Assembly (NCBI GenBank): GCA_020850695.1
Contig: JADZEF010000107.1
Coordinates: 1 to 40,830 of the forward strand
Direction: 5' to 3'
Length of the DNA: 40,830 nt
Source of the DNA: Planctomycetaceae bacterium
GTDB lineage: Bacteria > Planctomycetota > Planctomycetia > Planctomycetales > Planctomycetaceae
Under the pieces are notes generated by a model, which was not told the DNA's origin, ran no database searches, and saw only the letters and a program-made list of their open reading frames with translations. Of the stretch, positions 24,852 through 33,291 are shown in pieces. Each line of letters opens with the position of its first letter. Position 1 is the stretch's first letter. Both the position numbers and the translations under genes were made by a program.

Positions 24852-26732
24852 CTACGGCTTTCCCGCGGTGACGGTGTCCATGCGGGGGGCGATGGCCGAG
24901 CCGAGGGTCGGCGCCCGGGCGATGCGAGCCCGCAGGTCGGTGGTGCTGTCGGCGATGGCTTCGAGGCGATTGCGCTCGACGTCGATGTCGTGGCAGGCCT
25001 TCTCTAGCTGCGGGAAAAGTCCGTGCGCCATCCGGCCGCCCGCGAGTTCTTCGGCAAGCTGTTCGACACGTGTCTGCAGTCCCCGCCGAAGCCGCCGGGT
25101 GAAGGCCATGACGAGCACGCCCGACCAGAGGACGAAGAAGACGCCCGCCGAGGTGTAGAAGTCGATCGTCAGGTGTGGGACGCGATTGACGAAGGAGTCA
25201 TAGAAGAAGTTGCGGCCGACGCGGTAGAGGACGAAACCGACGTACGCCAGCAGCAGGACTTCGTACCAGGCCTGCGTGAGCCTGCCGGTGTTGCGGGTAG
25301 CCACTTGTCCGATGACCGAATCGATGCGGCGGCTGGCGTCTCCCAGGAACTGGCCTTCGACTCGCGCGGCCTGATCGCGCATGGCGTCAAGCGACGATTG
25401 TTCGACCAGTTCCGGATCGAGCTTTGCCGTCCGGGCGTAGCCGGCAATGACGAACTGGGCTTCACGGAGTGCGTCGTCATCGAAGCTCATCGTGGCGACG
25501 CGGGCCAGGCGGTCCTCGGCCGACTGCTCCTCATGGCGGCTGTAGACCCACCGCGCCCCTTGCACCGCACCGATCAGCGCCATCTGGGCGGAGTTCCGTG
25601 CGCGATACAGGCTCATCGACGCGATGAAACTTCCCAGCCCGTTATAGAACCGCAGCACGGACGAGAACGGGCTGAGCCCCCACGTCTGCGTGACTGATTC
25701 GAGCAGCCGCCGCTCCCACAGGTTGCGGCTGAGAAGCAGTTCGTCGCGCAGCTGGTCGGACATCGACTTCGTCAGCTTGCGGCGTTGCTCATCGAGAGCC
25801 GCTTCGAGTTGTTCGACTGCAGGCCAGTGTGAGGCGAGATCGTGCCGGCAGTGTTCGAGCGCCGCATGAATCAGGTCGACGAGATTCGCCCGCCGCACCT
25901 GCACGCGCTGCGAGGCCGCCAGCTGCGTGGTGAGGAGATCCTGCAATCGAGCGAAGTCGCCGCTCGGCCGCTGGCCGGCCTGCTGCTCGCGAAGAGCGCG
26001 GAGCGAATCGACGAAGAAGACGTCCGGGACGCGGTAGTGCGGGTCGAGCTGCCGCCGCCAGTCGTCGCGGACGTCGGTATCGAGGTCGGCGTGCGTCTGC
26101 ACGAAGATCAGACGGCAACCGGTCGAAGCCTGAGAAAGTTCTTCCACAACACGCGACGAGCGATATTTCTGCTGCGTCGACGTGTAGATGAGGACGTCGC
26201 AATACGGCAGCAGGCGGTGCAGGCGTTCGAGGTTGCTGCCCGGCGTCTCGGCTTCGCTTGTGTCGGGGTCGGGACAGTCGACGATGACCACGTCGCGCAG
26301 CACCGGCGAATCGACCCGCACCACTTCGAACTCGTCCGTCGGCAGGCCCAGCGCATCAATCTGCATTGTCGGATGGACGATCAGCACGGGGCGCGTCGTC
26401 GTTGGTCTCTGCCGCCCCGACCGCGTGCATTCGCGACCGACCAGGGCGTTGACCATCGTACTCTTGCCGGTGCCGGTGCCGCCGAACGTCGCGACAACCA
26501 GCGGGGCTTCGAGCCGCAGCCGCAAGGTCTCCATCCGCGACAGGAGTCGCCGCACCAGGGCCCGTCCGCGACTCAATGGCTCCCACGGGGTCTCGTCCTC
26601 GGCCCACCGGGACAGCCGCCCCGCCAGCTCATCGACTTGAGCCAGCATCTCGAGATGAGCAAGTTCGGGAACCGACATGACGGTGATGACTTGGTTGGCT
26701 TGTGGAAGACGACGGCCGCCTGAACGGCTCAT
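24852..26732 (-). CDS. Dynamin-like membrane GTPase
   Basis: 626 residues from the ATG at 26732, preceded by CAGGT; an ATG at 26678 is possible but has no ribosome site. The GTPase domain has G1 GGTGTGKS (84-91), a TTTRP switch (110-114), G3 DCPD (152-155), and a G4-like THAD (213-216) in place of NKxD. A long helical middle region follows. Two TM helices lie near the C-terminus (about 484-505, AWYEVLLLAYVGFVLYRVG; and 517-540, TSAGVFFVLWSGVLVMAF), and then a charged coiled coil (QTRVEQLAEELAGG). This G domain, helical stalk, membrane paddle order resembles bacterial dynamin-like or YjdA/CrfC-type proteins that remodel or bind membranes. It is divergently placed from the Gfo/Idh-like gene and convergent with the ABC permease gene. 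Confidence 0.75.
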   Translation of the reverse strand: MSRSGGRRLPQANQVITVMSVPELAHLEMLAQVDELAGRLSRWAEDETPWEPLSRGRALVRRLLSRMETLRLRLEAPLVVATFGGTGTGKSTMVNALVGRECTRSGRQRPTTTRPVLIVHPTMQIDALGLPTDEFEVVRVDSPVLRDVVIVDCPDPDTSEAETPGSNLERLHRLLPYCDVLIYTSTQQKYRSSRVVEELSQASTGCRLIFVQTHADLDTDVRDDWRRQLDPHYRVPDVFFVDSLRALREQQAGQRPSGDFARLQDLLTTQLAASQRVQVRRANLVDLIHAALEHCRHDLASHWPAVEQLEAALDEQRRKLTKSMSDQLRDELLLSRNLWERRLLESVTQTWGLSPFSSVLRFYNGLGSFIASMSLYRARNSAQMALIGAVQGARWVYSRHEEQSAEDRLARVATMSFDDDALREAQFVIAGYARTAKLDPELVEQSSLDAMRDQAARVEGQFLGDASRRIDSVIGQVATRNTGRLTQAWYEVLLLAYVGFVLYRVGRNFFYDSFVNRVPHLTIDFYTSAGVFFVLWSGVLVMAFTRRLRRGLQTRVEQLAEELAGGRMAHGLFPQLEKACHDIDVERNRLEAIADSTTDLRARIARAPTLGSAIAPRMDTVTAGKP

Positions 26733-26877
26733 GATACCTGATGCACGGACGCGATGCGCCGGGCCAGGCTCTCGAGCGGTTTTCACCAGTCCACGCTTCA
26801 ATCGCAACACCCCGAGCGGTACGCTGCCACGGTTCGCCCCCGACCGTCCTGCGTCTCCCTTCCGCTCGAGATGCCGC

Positions 26878-27702
26878 ATGATCCGTCTGGCCGTCGCCGG
26901 CGTTGACGACGCGACACTCCGCGACCTTGGTCGTCGGCTGCAACCGGTCCGTCTCGTCCGCTGGCCGTGCGAAGAGGCCGATGCCGCCGCGGTCCTCGGC
27001 CCCTGCGACGCCGCACGACGCGATCTGTCCGCAGCGAGCCCATCGCTTCGCACGTTGCTGGTGTGCGGGGACGTGGCAGCGGCAGGACTGCCGAGCGACT
27101 CTTCGGGCGGCGAGATCCGAGTTCGCAATCTCGATCGATCGCGCCCTTCACGGCAATTGATCCGCCAGCAGCTCGACGCGGGGAAGCTCGGCACGCCCGC
27201 CCTGGTCCGTTCGCATCGCTGGACATCCTGCGCTGCCGTCACCTCCAACCGGCTCCCTTCGGGACTGTTGATCGATATTGACGTGGCCCAGTGGTTGATG
27301 GGCTCTCCGGCCGAGCTTGTCTACGCCGCGAAGTCTGTGGGAGGGGAAGCGATTCAGATCCATCTCGGTTTCGTTGCGGGAGGGATGGCACTGCTTGATT
27401 GGGGACGAATTCCTGAGGGGGACGAGTATCGGTCCCTCTCGGTCCTTGGGTCGTCCGGAGCCGCTTACGCCGACGACCACGCGAATCGGCAACTGGTGTT
27501 CGGCGGCGGTCCGGCCCGCACGCGCGTGGCCGATGAGACGTTGCGGGGAATGGCCAACCTGCTGGCGGACTTCGTGAAGGAACTGGATGGGAACCGGGTG
27601 TGCGAGAAGGTGAATGCCGCCTGGCATGATGCGGTACGGGTGGGCGGGGCGGCGATGCGTTCGTTGAAAACGGGTCAGGCCATCCGACGGGAGGACTTCT
27701 GA
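26878..27702 (+). CDS. Degenerate Gfo/Idh/MocA-like protein
   Basis: 274 residues from the ATG at 26878. The C-terminal two-thirds resembles the second domain of Gfo/Idh/MocA oxidoreductases (LDAGKLGTPALVRSHRW; LLIDIDVAQWLMGSPAELVYA; ADFVKELDGN). The N-terminal part is too short and lacks a GxGxxG NAD-binding loop, and there is no EKP motif. The usual (H/G)-D-x-D-x2-(R/H)-(W/F) dyad region reads IDIDVAQW, with Asp in place of the family's His. It is probably catalytically inactive. Its stop is one base before the start of the intact paralogue, so a heteromeric or regulatory role is possible. Confidence 0.7.
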   Translation: MIRLAVAGVDDATLRDLGRRLQPVRLVRWPCEEADAAAVLGPCDAARRDLSAASPSLRTLLVCGDVAAAGLPSDSSGGEIRVRNLDRSRPSRQLIRQQLDAGKLGTPALVRSHRWTSCAAVTSNRLPSGLLIDIDVAQWLMGSPAELVYAAKSVGGEAIQIHLGFVAGGMALLDWGRIPEGDEYRSLSVLGSSGAAYADDHANRQLVFGGGPARTRVADETLRGMANLLADFVKELDGNRVCEKVNAAWHDAVRVGGAAMRSLKTGQAIRREDF

Positions 27703-27703
27703 C

Positions 27704-28870
27704 GTGAGCCCCACCGCCGAAGCCACTCCCCAGGAAGCTCCAGCGAAGATTTTCCGCTGTGCGGCGGTGAGCGCCGTGAAGCACGACTACGTCGCCCGCG
27801 GGATGATCAGCCATCCGCGATTCGAACTCGTCGTCGTCGCCGATGAGCCGCACATTCCCGACTGGGCTCACGAACGCAACCAGGCCTTCGCCGACGAGTT
27901 CAAGGTTCCCTATGTCCGCGACGTCGAGCGGGCGTTGAAGGAGTTCCACGTCGACGTGGCGATCGTCAGTCCCGAGGCCGAGCGGCACTGCGACCTCAGC
28001 ATCCGCGCGGCCCGCGCGGGATGCCACATCGTCCAGGACAAGCCTCTCACCACGCGCCGCAGCGAGGCGGATCGACTTCGCACGGAGATGGCGAGGTTGG
28101 GCAAACGTTTCCTCATGTGGAACCGCAACGGACTGCCGGCTCTCGTCGAGACGCGGCGGCTGGTGGAGTCGGGTGAACTCGGTGCGTTACGGGCCGTCCA
28201 TCTCGACTTCTATTTCGCCAAGGATGCCGGTGCGCCAAAGGGATCGCGGCAGCCGGGCTACCCGCTCGTCAACTGGCAGGCGCATCAGATTGCAGCGCAT
28301 CTTGATGGATCGGACGGCGGCCTGGGCGTTGAGCCGATGGGTGAGCTGGCGATCGAAGGGATTTATCCGTTGGCCTACCTGCGGGCATTGACGGATGCCG
28401 CAGTGACGCGGGTTTTCGCCCGCGGCGCCCCGCATTTCCATCAGCTGAACGCTGATAATGGCGTGGAAGACCTGGCGACCGTGACCCTCGAGCTCGAAGG
28501 GGGTCTGATCGCGTCGCTCGCGATTGGGCGCATCGGCCTCGCCAGCCATCCCAGCGGCGGCGAGATCAAGCTGCGGCTGGTGGGGACGAAGGGGGCGGCC
28601 GTGATCAACGAGGCACGCCCCGACGTCGGCATCTACTACCGCAACCAACCCGCCCGCGAGCCGCGCCAGCGACGGGTTGCCGTCGAGAACGATTTCCTAC
28701 TTGCGGACGACTTTGCCCAGGCGATCGACTCGGGCAGGCCAACAATGCTCGACGTCGAGGAGAGCTGGAAGATCTTTCGAACCGTGGAAGCCGCGCTGGA
28801 ATCGATCCGCACCGGGCAGCCGGTCGCACTTCGGAAACAGGCGTTGTCGGAGAGCGGCGATGGAACGTAG
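27704..28870 (+). CDS. Gfo/Idh/MocA-family oxidoreductase
   Basis: 388 residues, starting with GTG one base after the upstream stop. NAD(P)-dependent dehydrogenases of this family act on sugars and cyclitols. The Rossmann part is CAAVSAVKHDYVARGMISHP (about 19-38) with the strand VVVADEP. The catalytic-loop motif is DKP (HIVQDKPLTTRRSEADRL) and the substrate-domain motif is GVEPMGELAIEGIYPLAYL. The stretch NRNGLPALVETRRLVESGEL matches the family hinge. The usual GxGxxG is altered to AAVSAVK, and an N-terminal extension of about 15 residues is present. It is co-transcribed with the degenerate paralogue. A sugar-acid role is inferred from the aldolase and carrier that follow. Confidence 0.83.
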   Translation: MSPTAEATPQEAPAKIFRCAAVSAVKHDYVARGMISHPRFELVVVADEPHIPDWAHERNQAFADEFKVPYVRDVERALKEFHVDVAIVSPEAERHCDLSIRAARAGCHIVQDKPLTTRRSEADRLRTEMARLGKRFLMWNRNGLPALVETRRLVESGELGALRAVHLDFYFAKDAGAPKGSRQPGYPLVNWQAHQIAAHLDGSDGGLGVEPMGELAIEGIYPLAYLRALTDAAVTRVFARGAPHFHQLNADNGVEDLATVTLELEGGLIASLAIGRIGLASHPSGGEIKLRLVGTKGAAVINEARPDVGIYYRNQPAREPRQRRVAVENDFLLADDFAQAIDSGRPTMLDVEESWKIFRTVEAALESIRTGQPVALRKQALSESGDGT

Positions 28871-28935
28871 CACGGGCACTCATGACCGTGCATCAACTCC
28901 CATTTTCCTTTGCGCACGGGCATGAGTGCCCGTGC
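28870..28935. repeat. Dispersed GCACGGGCA hairpin repeat
   Basis: GCACGGGCACTCATG (28870-28884) is mirrored by CATGAGTGCCCGTGC (28921-28935). The right half is itself palindromic: GCACGGGCA (28914-28922) with TGCCCGTGC (28927-28935). The left arm begins on the last base of the oxidoreductase stop codon. Could end transcription before the aldolase gene or be a REP-type repeat. Confidence 0.7.
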
Positions 28936-29047
28936 GACAATTCGCGTCATGAATGAATGCTTGAGCTTTCCGACAAAGCCTATGACTCTCCAAGCTGCGG
29001 ATGCCATCTCGCCTTTCATCACCGCTTGATTGCACCAGGATTCACCC

Positions 29048-29827
29048 ATGAACGGTCGGGCCATCATCGAGGCGCTCCATTCGGGGCGTCGGATCTATTC
29101 GTCGGCCATCGTCGCGATGTCCCCGCTATGGCCGGCGCTGGCCAAGCAGGCGGGGATTGACTTCGTCTTCGTCGACACCGAGCATGTCCCGCTCGACCGC
29201 CAGACGCTCTCGTGGATCTGCCAGACGTACTCGGCGCTGGGCGTCCCGCCGGTCGTGCGGATTCCCTGCAACGATCCGTTCGAGGCGTGCAAGGTGCTCG
29301 ATGCGGGGGCGGGGGGCGTGATTGGCCCTTACGTTGAAACGGCCGAGCAGGTCCGCGGACTGGTCGGGGCCGTCAAGCTGCGTCCGCTGAAGGGGCGGCG
29401 GCTGCAGGAAGCGCTCACGATCCCCAAGACAATGGAACCCGAACTCGCGGATTACCTCGAACGCCGAAACGGGGACAAGATTCTCATCGTGAATATCGAG
29501 AGCGTCCCGGCGATGGAAAACCTGCACGAGATCTGCTCGGTGCCGGGGCTCGATGCGGTTCTCATCGGCCCGCACGACCTCTCGTGCAACCTGGGCATTC
29601 CCGAGCAATACGACCATCCGAAGTTCGACGAGGCGGTCCGCAAGATCTTCGAGATCGCCCGCTCCCACAATGTCGGCGCCGGGATTCATTTCTGGCTCGG
29701 CATCGAGAAGGAAGTCGCCTGGTCGAAGGCCGGCGGCAATCTGGTCATGCACAGCTCGGATCTCGCCGCCTTCAGCCGTACGCTGAAGACCGAGATCGAT
29801 TACCTGAAGAAGTCGCTGGAAGATTGA
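29048..29827 (+). CDS. HpcH/HpaI-family aldolase
   Basis: 259 residues from the ATG at 29048, with AGGA upstream (TTG at 29030 rejected). These Mg2+/Mn2+-dependent class II aldolases split 2-keto-3-deoxy sugar acids or 4-hydroxy-2-oxo acids into pyruvate and an aldehyde. Markers: FVFVDTEHVPLDRQTL, PPVVRIPCNDPFEACKVLDAG, metal-binding Glu in VNIESVPAMENL, and GPHDLSCNLGIP with the metal Asp. A normal N-terminus of the family. It lies downstream of the Gfo/Idh genes and upstream of an MFS carrier, which together look like a small catabolic module for a sugar acid. Confidence 0.87.
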   Translation: MNGRAIIEALHSGRRIYSSAIVAMSPLWPALAKQAGIDFVFVDTEHVPLDRQTLSWICQTYSALGVPPVVRIPCNDPFEACKVLDAGAGGVIGPYVETAEQVRGLVGAVKLRPLKGRRLQEALTIPKTMEPELADYLERRNGDKILIVNIESVPAMENLHEICSVPGLDAVLIGPHDLSCNLGIPEQYDHPKFDEAVRKIFEIARSHNVGAGIHFWLGIEKEVAWSKAGGNLVMHSSDLAAFSRTLKTEIDYLKKSLED

Positions 29828-29897
29828 AGACGGGGGAATAAGGGATGGAGAGACAGAGGGATTGAGGGGCAGGTACGCTTGCAGCCGCACCGGTCCA

Positions 29898-29922
29898 CGC
29901 TTGCGGGTTCGCAATGCCTTTT
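29898..29922 (+). repeat. Dispersed repeat, family C, copy 1
   Basis: CGCTTGCGGGTTCGCAATGC plus CTTTT, between the aldolase and MFS genes. Near-identical stretches occur at 36191-36214 and inside valS at 38772-38795. Confidence 0.7.
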
Positions 29923-29966
29923 GACGGGCAGTGCCATTCATCACGTTCAATCACCACGAGGGCGTC

Positions 29967-31361
29967 ATGTCTGATGCGACTTCCGCGACGGCTTCCGCCC
30001 CAGTTGTGGCCCCACTGACGACGACGGGGCGCTACATCATCCTCGTGTGTGCCTTCCTGGGGTGGTTCTTCTGCGGGTTCCACATGGCCATCACGTCGAT
30101 GGTGATGCGCCCGGCGGCGATTGACCTGTTGGGTAAGGCGGGAGCGATCGATGCGTCGCGGTTTCGGGAAATCAGCCTGCGGATCGAGCAATCGATCAAG
30201 TCGGACAACCCGGCGCTGGTCACGCCGGAAGAGAAGGGGGAGCAGAAGGCCTGGAACGGGATCGTCATTCGCTGGATTTCGTGGCTGACCTGCTCGTTCC
30301 TCTTTGGAGCGGCGACCGGGGGATTGTTGTTCGGCCGGCTGGGGGACGTGATCGGCCGCTCGAAAGCGATGGCTCTGAGCATTGTCACTTATTCCGGGTT
30401 GGCCGGGGCGGCCCAATACGCCCAGTCGCCCGAGCAGTTGCTTGTCCTGTGGTTTCTGGCCTGCACGGGAGTCGGGGGAATGTGGCCGAACGGTGTGGCG
30501 CTGTTGTCCGAAGCGTGGGCAGGTCTGTCGCGGCCGATGGTGGCGGGGCTGATCGGGACGTCGGCCAACATCGGGATCTACGTCCTGTCGAAGGTTGCCG
30601 ACTTCGAGCAGTACAAGATCACACCAGATACCTGGGCGTCATTTCTGCAGTTCGGCGCGTGGCCGATGTTCCTGGGGGTTTTCTCGCTGATCGCCGTCCC
30701 CGAGTCGCCGCGGTGGCTGGCTTCGCGACATGCCGCCCGTGCCGGAAACGTCGCAGGGCCCGGAATGGCCGAGATATTCCGACCTCCTTTGCTCGCGACC
30801 ACGTTGGTGGGCGTTGCGCTGGCGACGGTGCCGATCATCGGCGGATGGGGGAGCGCCAACTGGATGATCTCCTGGGCCGACCTTCCCGATAACCCCCTCT
30901 TCAAGGCCAAGGTCCTTCAGTCGCGTTCGTTCACCGGGCTCGTCGGCAGCCTTCTGGGAGGCTGGATTGGAAGCCTGCTGGGCCGGCGTCACTCGTACTT
31001 CGTGGTGAGCCTCGCCTGCCTGGGGATCGCGCAATACACGTTCTGGTACTCCAATCCCCGAGATCCGCTCTTCCTGTATTGGGTCGGAGCGCTGGGGTTC
31101 TTCAGCGGAATCTACTTCGGCTGGCTCCCCCTGTTCCTCCCGGAACTCTTCCCGACGCGGGTCCGCTCGATGGGGGCGGGAGTCAGCTTCAACTTCGGCC
31201 GCATTCTGACGGCCGTCACCGTGTTCGCCACCGGAGCGCTGACGGCTTACTTTCAGAATGATTACGCCCGCATGGGGCAGGTGACGAGCCTGATCTTCGC
31301 CGTCGGCATGGTGGCGATCCTGTTTGCTCCCGAGACGGGCCGGCGACCGCTGGAAGACTGA
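29967..31361 (+). CDS. MFS transporter (sugar/metabolite porter type)
   Basis: 464 residues, starting at the ATG at 29967 behind GAGGG. The major-facilitator loop-2 motif is FGRLGDVIGRSKAM. The sugar-porter hallmarks PESPRWLASRH after helix 6 and PELFPTRVRSMGAGVSFNFG plus the terminal PETGRRPLED are clear. About 12 TM segments are expected; those easiest to see are TTGRYIILVCAFLGWFFCGF, LEVLWFLACTGVGG-like and VTVFATGALTAYF. A loop of about 55 residues between the first and second helices (RFREISLRIEQSIKSDNPAL) is longer than usual. Probable importer for the substrate of the module upstream. Confidence 0.87.
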   Translation: MSDATSATASAPVVAPLTTTGRYIILVCAFLGWFFCGFHMAITSMVMRPAAIDLLGKAGAIDASRFREISLRIEQSIKSDNPALVTPEEKGEQKAWNGIVIRWISWLTCSFLFGAATGGLLFGRLGDVIGRSKAMALSIVTYSGLAGAAQYAQSPEQLLVLWFLACTGVGGMWPNGVALLSEAWAGLSRPMVAGLIGTSANIGIYVLSKVADFEQYKITPDTWASFLQFGAWPMFLGVFSLIAVPESPRWLASRHAARAGNVAGPGMAEIFRPPLLATTLVGVALATVPIIGGWGSANWMISWADLPDNPLFKAKVLQSRSFTGLVGSLLGGWIGSLLGRRHSYFVVSLACLGIAQYTFWYSNPRDPLFLYWVGALGFFSGIYFGWLPLFLPELFPTRVRSMGAGVSFNFGRILTAVTVFATGALTAYFQNDYARMGQVTSLIFAVGMVAILFAPETGRRPLED

Positions 31362-31442
31362 GCGTCCCCTTCGCGGGAGCGGAACGCGCGCGTCAGGCGT
31401 CCGGCATGAGGGTGTCCGTCGGTAGGCTCCTCGTCGTCTCGG

Positions 31443-31985
31443 TCACACTTCGAACAGCGACTGCGACTTCACAATCGCCAGGCTCTCTGGAAACGTGTGA
31501 TAGGCGTGAACGAGGAGGCTTCGCGGCGAAAGGTCCGCGCGGATCAGGCTGATGGGTTCGGCGGCCAGGCGGTTGGCGGGTGGGAACCGGTATGCGAGGT
31601 CGGCCCGCGGGCAATCGTTGATCAGCTCTTCGTGCAGGTTGGAGAAGACCTCGGGGTCGACCCGCTCGAGCTGGTAACTCACCTGATACTTTAACCCCGA
31701 CTCCAGCCGGAACCCGTCATCGCGGAAGCCCCGCAACTTGCGGTCGAGCAGCCGTCGATGCTTCGGAAACTCCTGCTCGCCGTCCGCCGCGATCTCGGTC
31801 AGCGTCTGGCCGTTGTGTCGCAACTCGATCTGGTGTCCCGCGTCGCACAGCCGGAGGATCGCGGAGAAGCGGTCGAGGTCGTAACGGCGCTCGGCGTGGA
31901 TCCGGAACAGCTCCGGATGGACCGACCGCCCATAGACGTGGAAGACCAGCGAGGAAACGTCCGGTCGGGCGAAATGGACATTCAT
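31443..31985 (-). CDS. DUF2617 family protein
   Basis: 180 residues from the ATG at 31985. The opening MNVHFARPDVSSLVFHVYGR, the middle LDRKLRGFRDDGF, and the close LVHAYHTFPESLAIVKSQSL match the DUF2617 family, which I know only from planctomycetes. It is soluble, without signal peptide or TM. No function has been assigned to the family. It is divergently arranged with the sigma factor at 32364, with a 378-base gap. Its presence is one reason to place the host in Planctomycetota. Confidence 0.85.
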   Translation of the reverse strand: MNVHFARPDVSSLVFHVYGRSVHPELFRIHAERRYDLDRFSAILRLCDAGHQIELRHNGQTLTEIAADGEQEFPKHRRLLDRKLRGFRDDGFRLESGLKYQVSYQLERVDPEVFSNLHEELINDCPRADLAYRFPPANRLAAEPISLIRADLSPRSLLVHAYHTFPESLAIVKSQSLFEV

Positions 31986-32363
31986 GAGGCAAGACCTGAC
32001 GTGGACAGCCGGGCTTCCGGGAATCGGGCGGAATGAAATCGAGGAGCGGAGTGAATCGGGATTCGATGCACGCGGGCCCGCAACGCACTGCATTATAGCG
32101 GGGGCCGACCCCTCGCAACGGAGCGTTTGGCGAAACCGACGATTGCGGCGGATTTCCGGGCTTTCCGCCCTTTTTCCCTTGCGAAGGCCCGGCCGGACAT
32201 TCCACGCGAATGCTCGATTCTCACCGCGGCTGCGGCCAGCGCCGCCGGGGCCAGGACCAGACCGAGGCGAATGATGGTTAATCGCCGCCGCCCATTGCGG
32301 TTCTCCCGACGAGGCCATTGACGAACATCCCCGACGGCGGATACTCCGCGGAGACTGCATGCC
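31986..32363. other. Divergent intergenic region
   Basis: 378 bases between DUF2617 (minus) and the sigma factor (plus); both promoters should be here. I see no repeat, hairpin or gene in it. Confidence 0.5.
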
Positions 32364-33104
32364 ATGAAAACTCGACCTTCCCGGCCCCGTACGGCCGAAC
32401 GTCCGGCGATCAACCTCGATCGACCGCTTCTGACCCGCCAGCAGGAACGCGAGTTGTTCAACCGGCTGGCGTCGCTGAAATCGCGTGCCGACGAGATGGA
32501 GGCCCGCATTGAACGCGGGGAGGCAAGTGCCGCGTTGAAGGAGCGTGTCGAAGCGTTGCGGTCCGAGGCGATTGAGACCCGGAACACGATTGTCGAAGCC
32601 AACCTGCGACTCGTCGTGTCGGTTGCCGCCCGGTTTGCCAGTCGCGAGGTGACGCTCAACGAACTGGTGAGCGAGTCGCTGGCGCCGCTGATGCGGGCGG
32701 TCGAACTCTTCGATCCGTCGCAGGGGAACAACTTCAGCACATACGCGACGCATGCGGTGCGGAATGCGATCGGGCGGGCGCTCCATCGGCGGTCCCGGAT
32801 GCGGGAGCGAATGGTGGCGACCGAGCCGCTCCGTCTGGATGAAACGCCGGCTCAACCCGCTCCGGAGACGCCCGCACGGGCGACGCGGCGATCGGCGCTG
32901 GCCTCGCGCGCCCTGTCGCTTCTGGCCCCCCGCGAACGCACGATCCTGGCGGCCCGTTACGGGCTCGAAGGCTTCACCCGCGAACACACGTTCCGTGAGA
33001 TCGGCGGTCTCCTCGGCCTCAGCAAGGAGCGGGCTCGCGTCCTCGCCCACCAGTCGATCGAAGCACTGCAGGCTCAATTCGGCGAGGATGAACTGGAGGA
33101 ATAG
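32364..33104 (+). CDS. Short sigma-70-family RNA polymerase sigma factor
   Basis: 246 residues. A region 1.2-like start (NLDRPLLTRQQERELFNRL) is followed by a charged insert, then region 2 (TRNTIVEANLRLVVSVAARF; ELVSESLAPLMRAVELFDPS; GNNFSTYATHAVRNAIGRAL). Region 3 appears to be missing, and a linker of about 30 residues leads to region 4 (LAPRERTILAARYGLEG, then the HTH FREIGGLLGLSKERARVLAHQ). In housekeeping sigma factors region 2.3 reads FSTYA(T/V)WWIRQAI: here WW is replaced by HA and the -10-melting tryptophan is lost. It therefore looks like an alternative, perhaps stress-linked, group 2/3-type factor. No anti-sigma gene is next to it. Confidence 0.85.
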   Translation: MKTRPSRPRTAERPAINLDRPLLTRQQERELFNRLASLKSRADEMEARIERGEASAALKERVEALRSEAIETRNTIVEANLRLVVSVAARFASREVTLNELVSESLAPLMRAVELFDPSQGNNFSTYATHAVRNAIGRALHRRSRMRERMVATEPLRLDETPAQPAPETPARATRRSALASRALSLLAPRERTILAARYGLEGFTREHTFREIGGLLGLSKERARVLAHQSIEALQAQFGEDELEE

Positions 33105-33291
33105 CGCGGATTGAGGGCAGAATCGTCTGCGTCGCGAAACTGGCGGACGCGATTGTAGGCACACGGTTTCGGTTGGTTGGGTTCACACGTCGAAGCGTTA
33201 TCCGCCACAACCACGGGGTGCGAACGAAGTCAGTTCGCCCTGGGTCGGGATTTCAAACGCCATCGCGTCCCTGGCAACAGCAGCGGCGACA

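Noticed and set aside
24852..27248. Longer version of the dynamin-like GTPase starting at 27248
   Set aside because: The extra 170 residues are Arg/Ser-rich, start with TTG and overlap the Gfo/Idh-like gene on the other strand.
31443..33164. Long minus-strand frame of 573 residues
   Set aside because: Only the last 180 residues match DUF2617; the rest lies antisense to the sigma factor.
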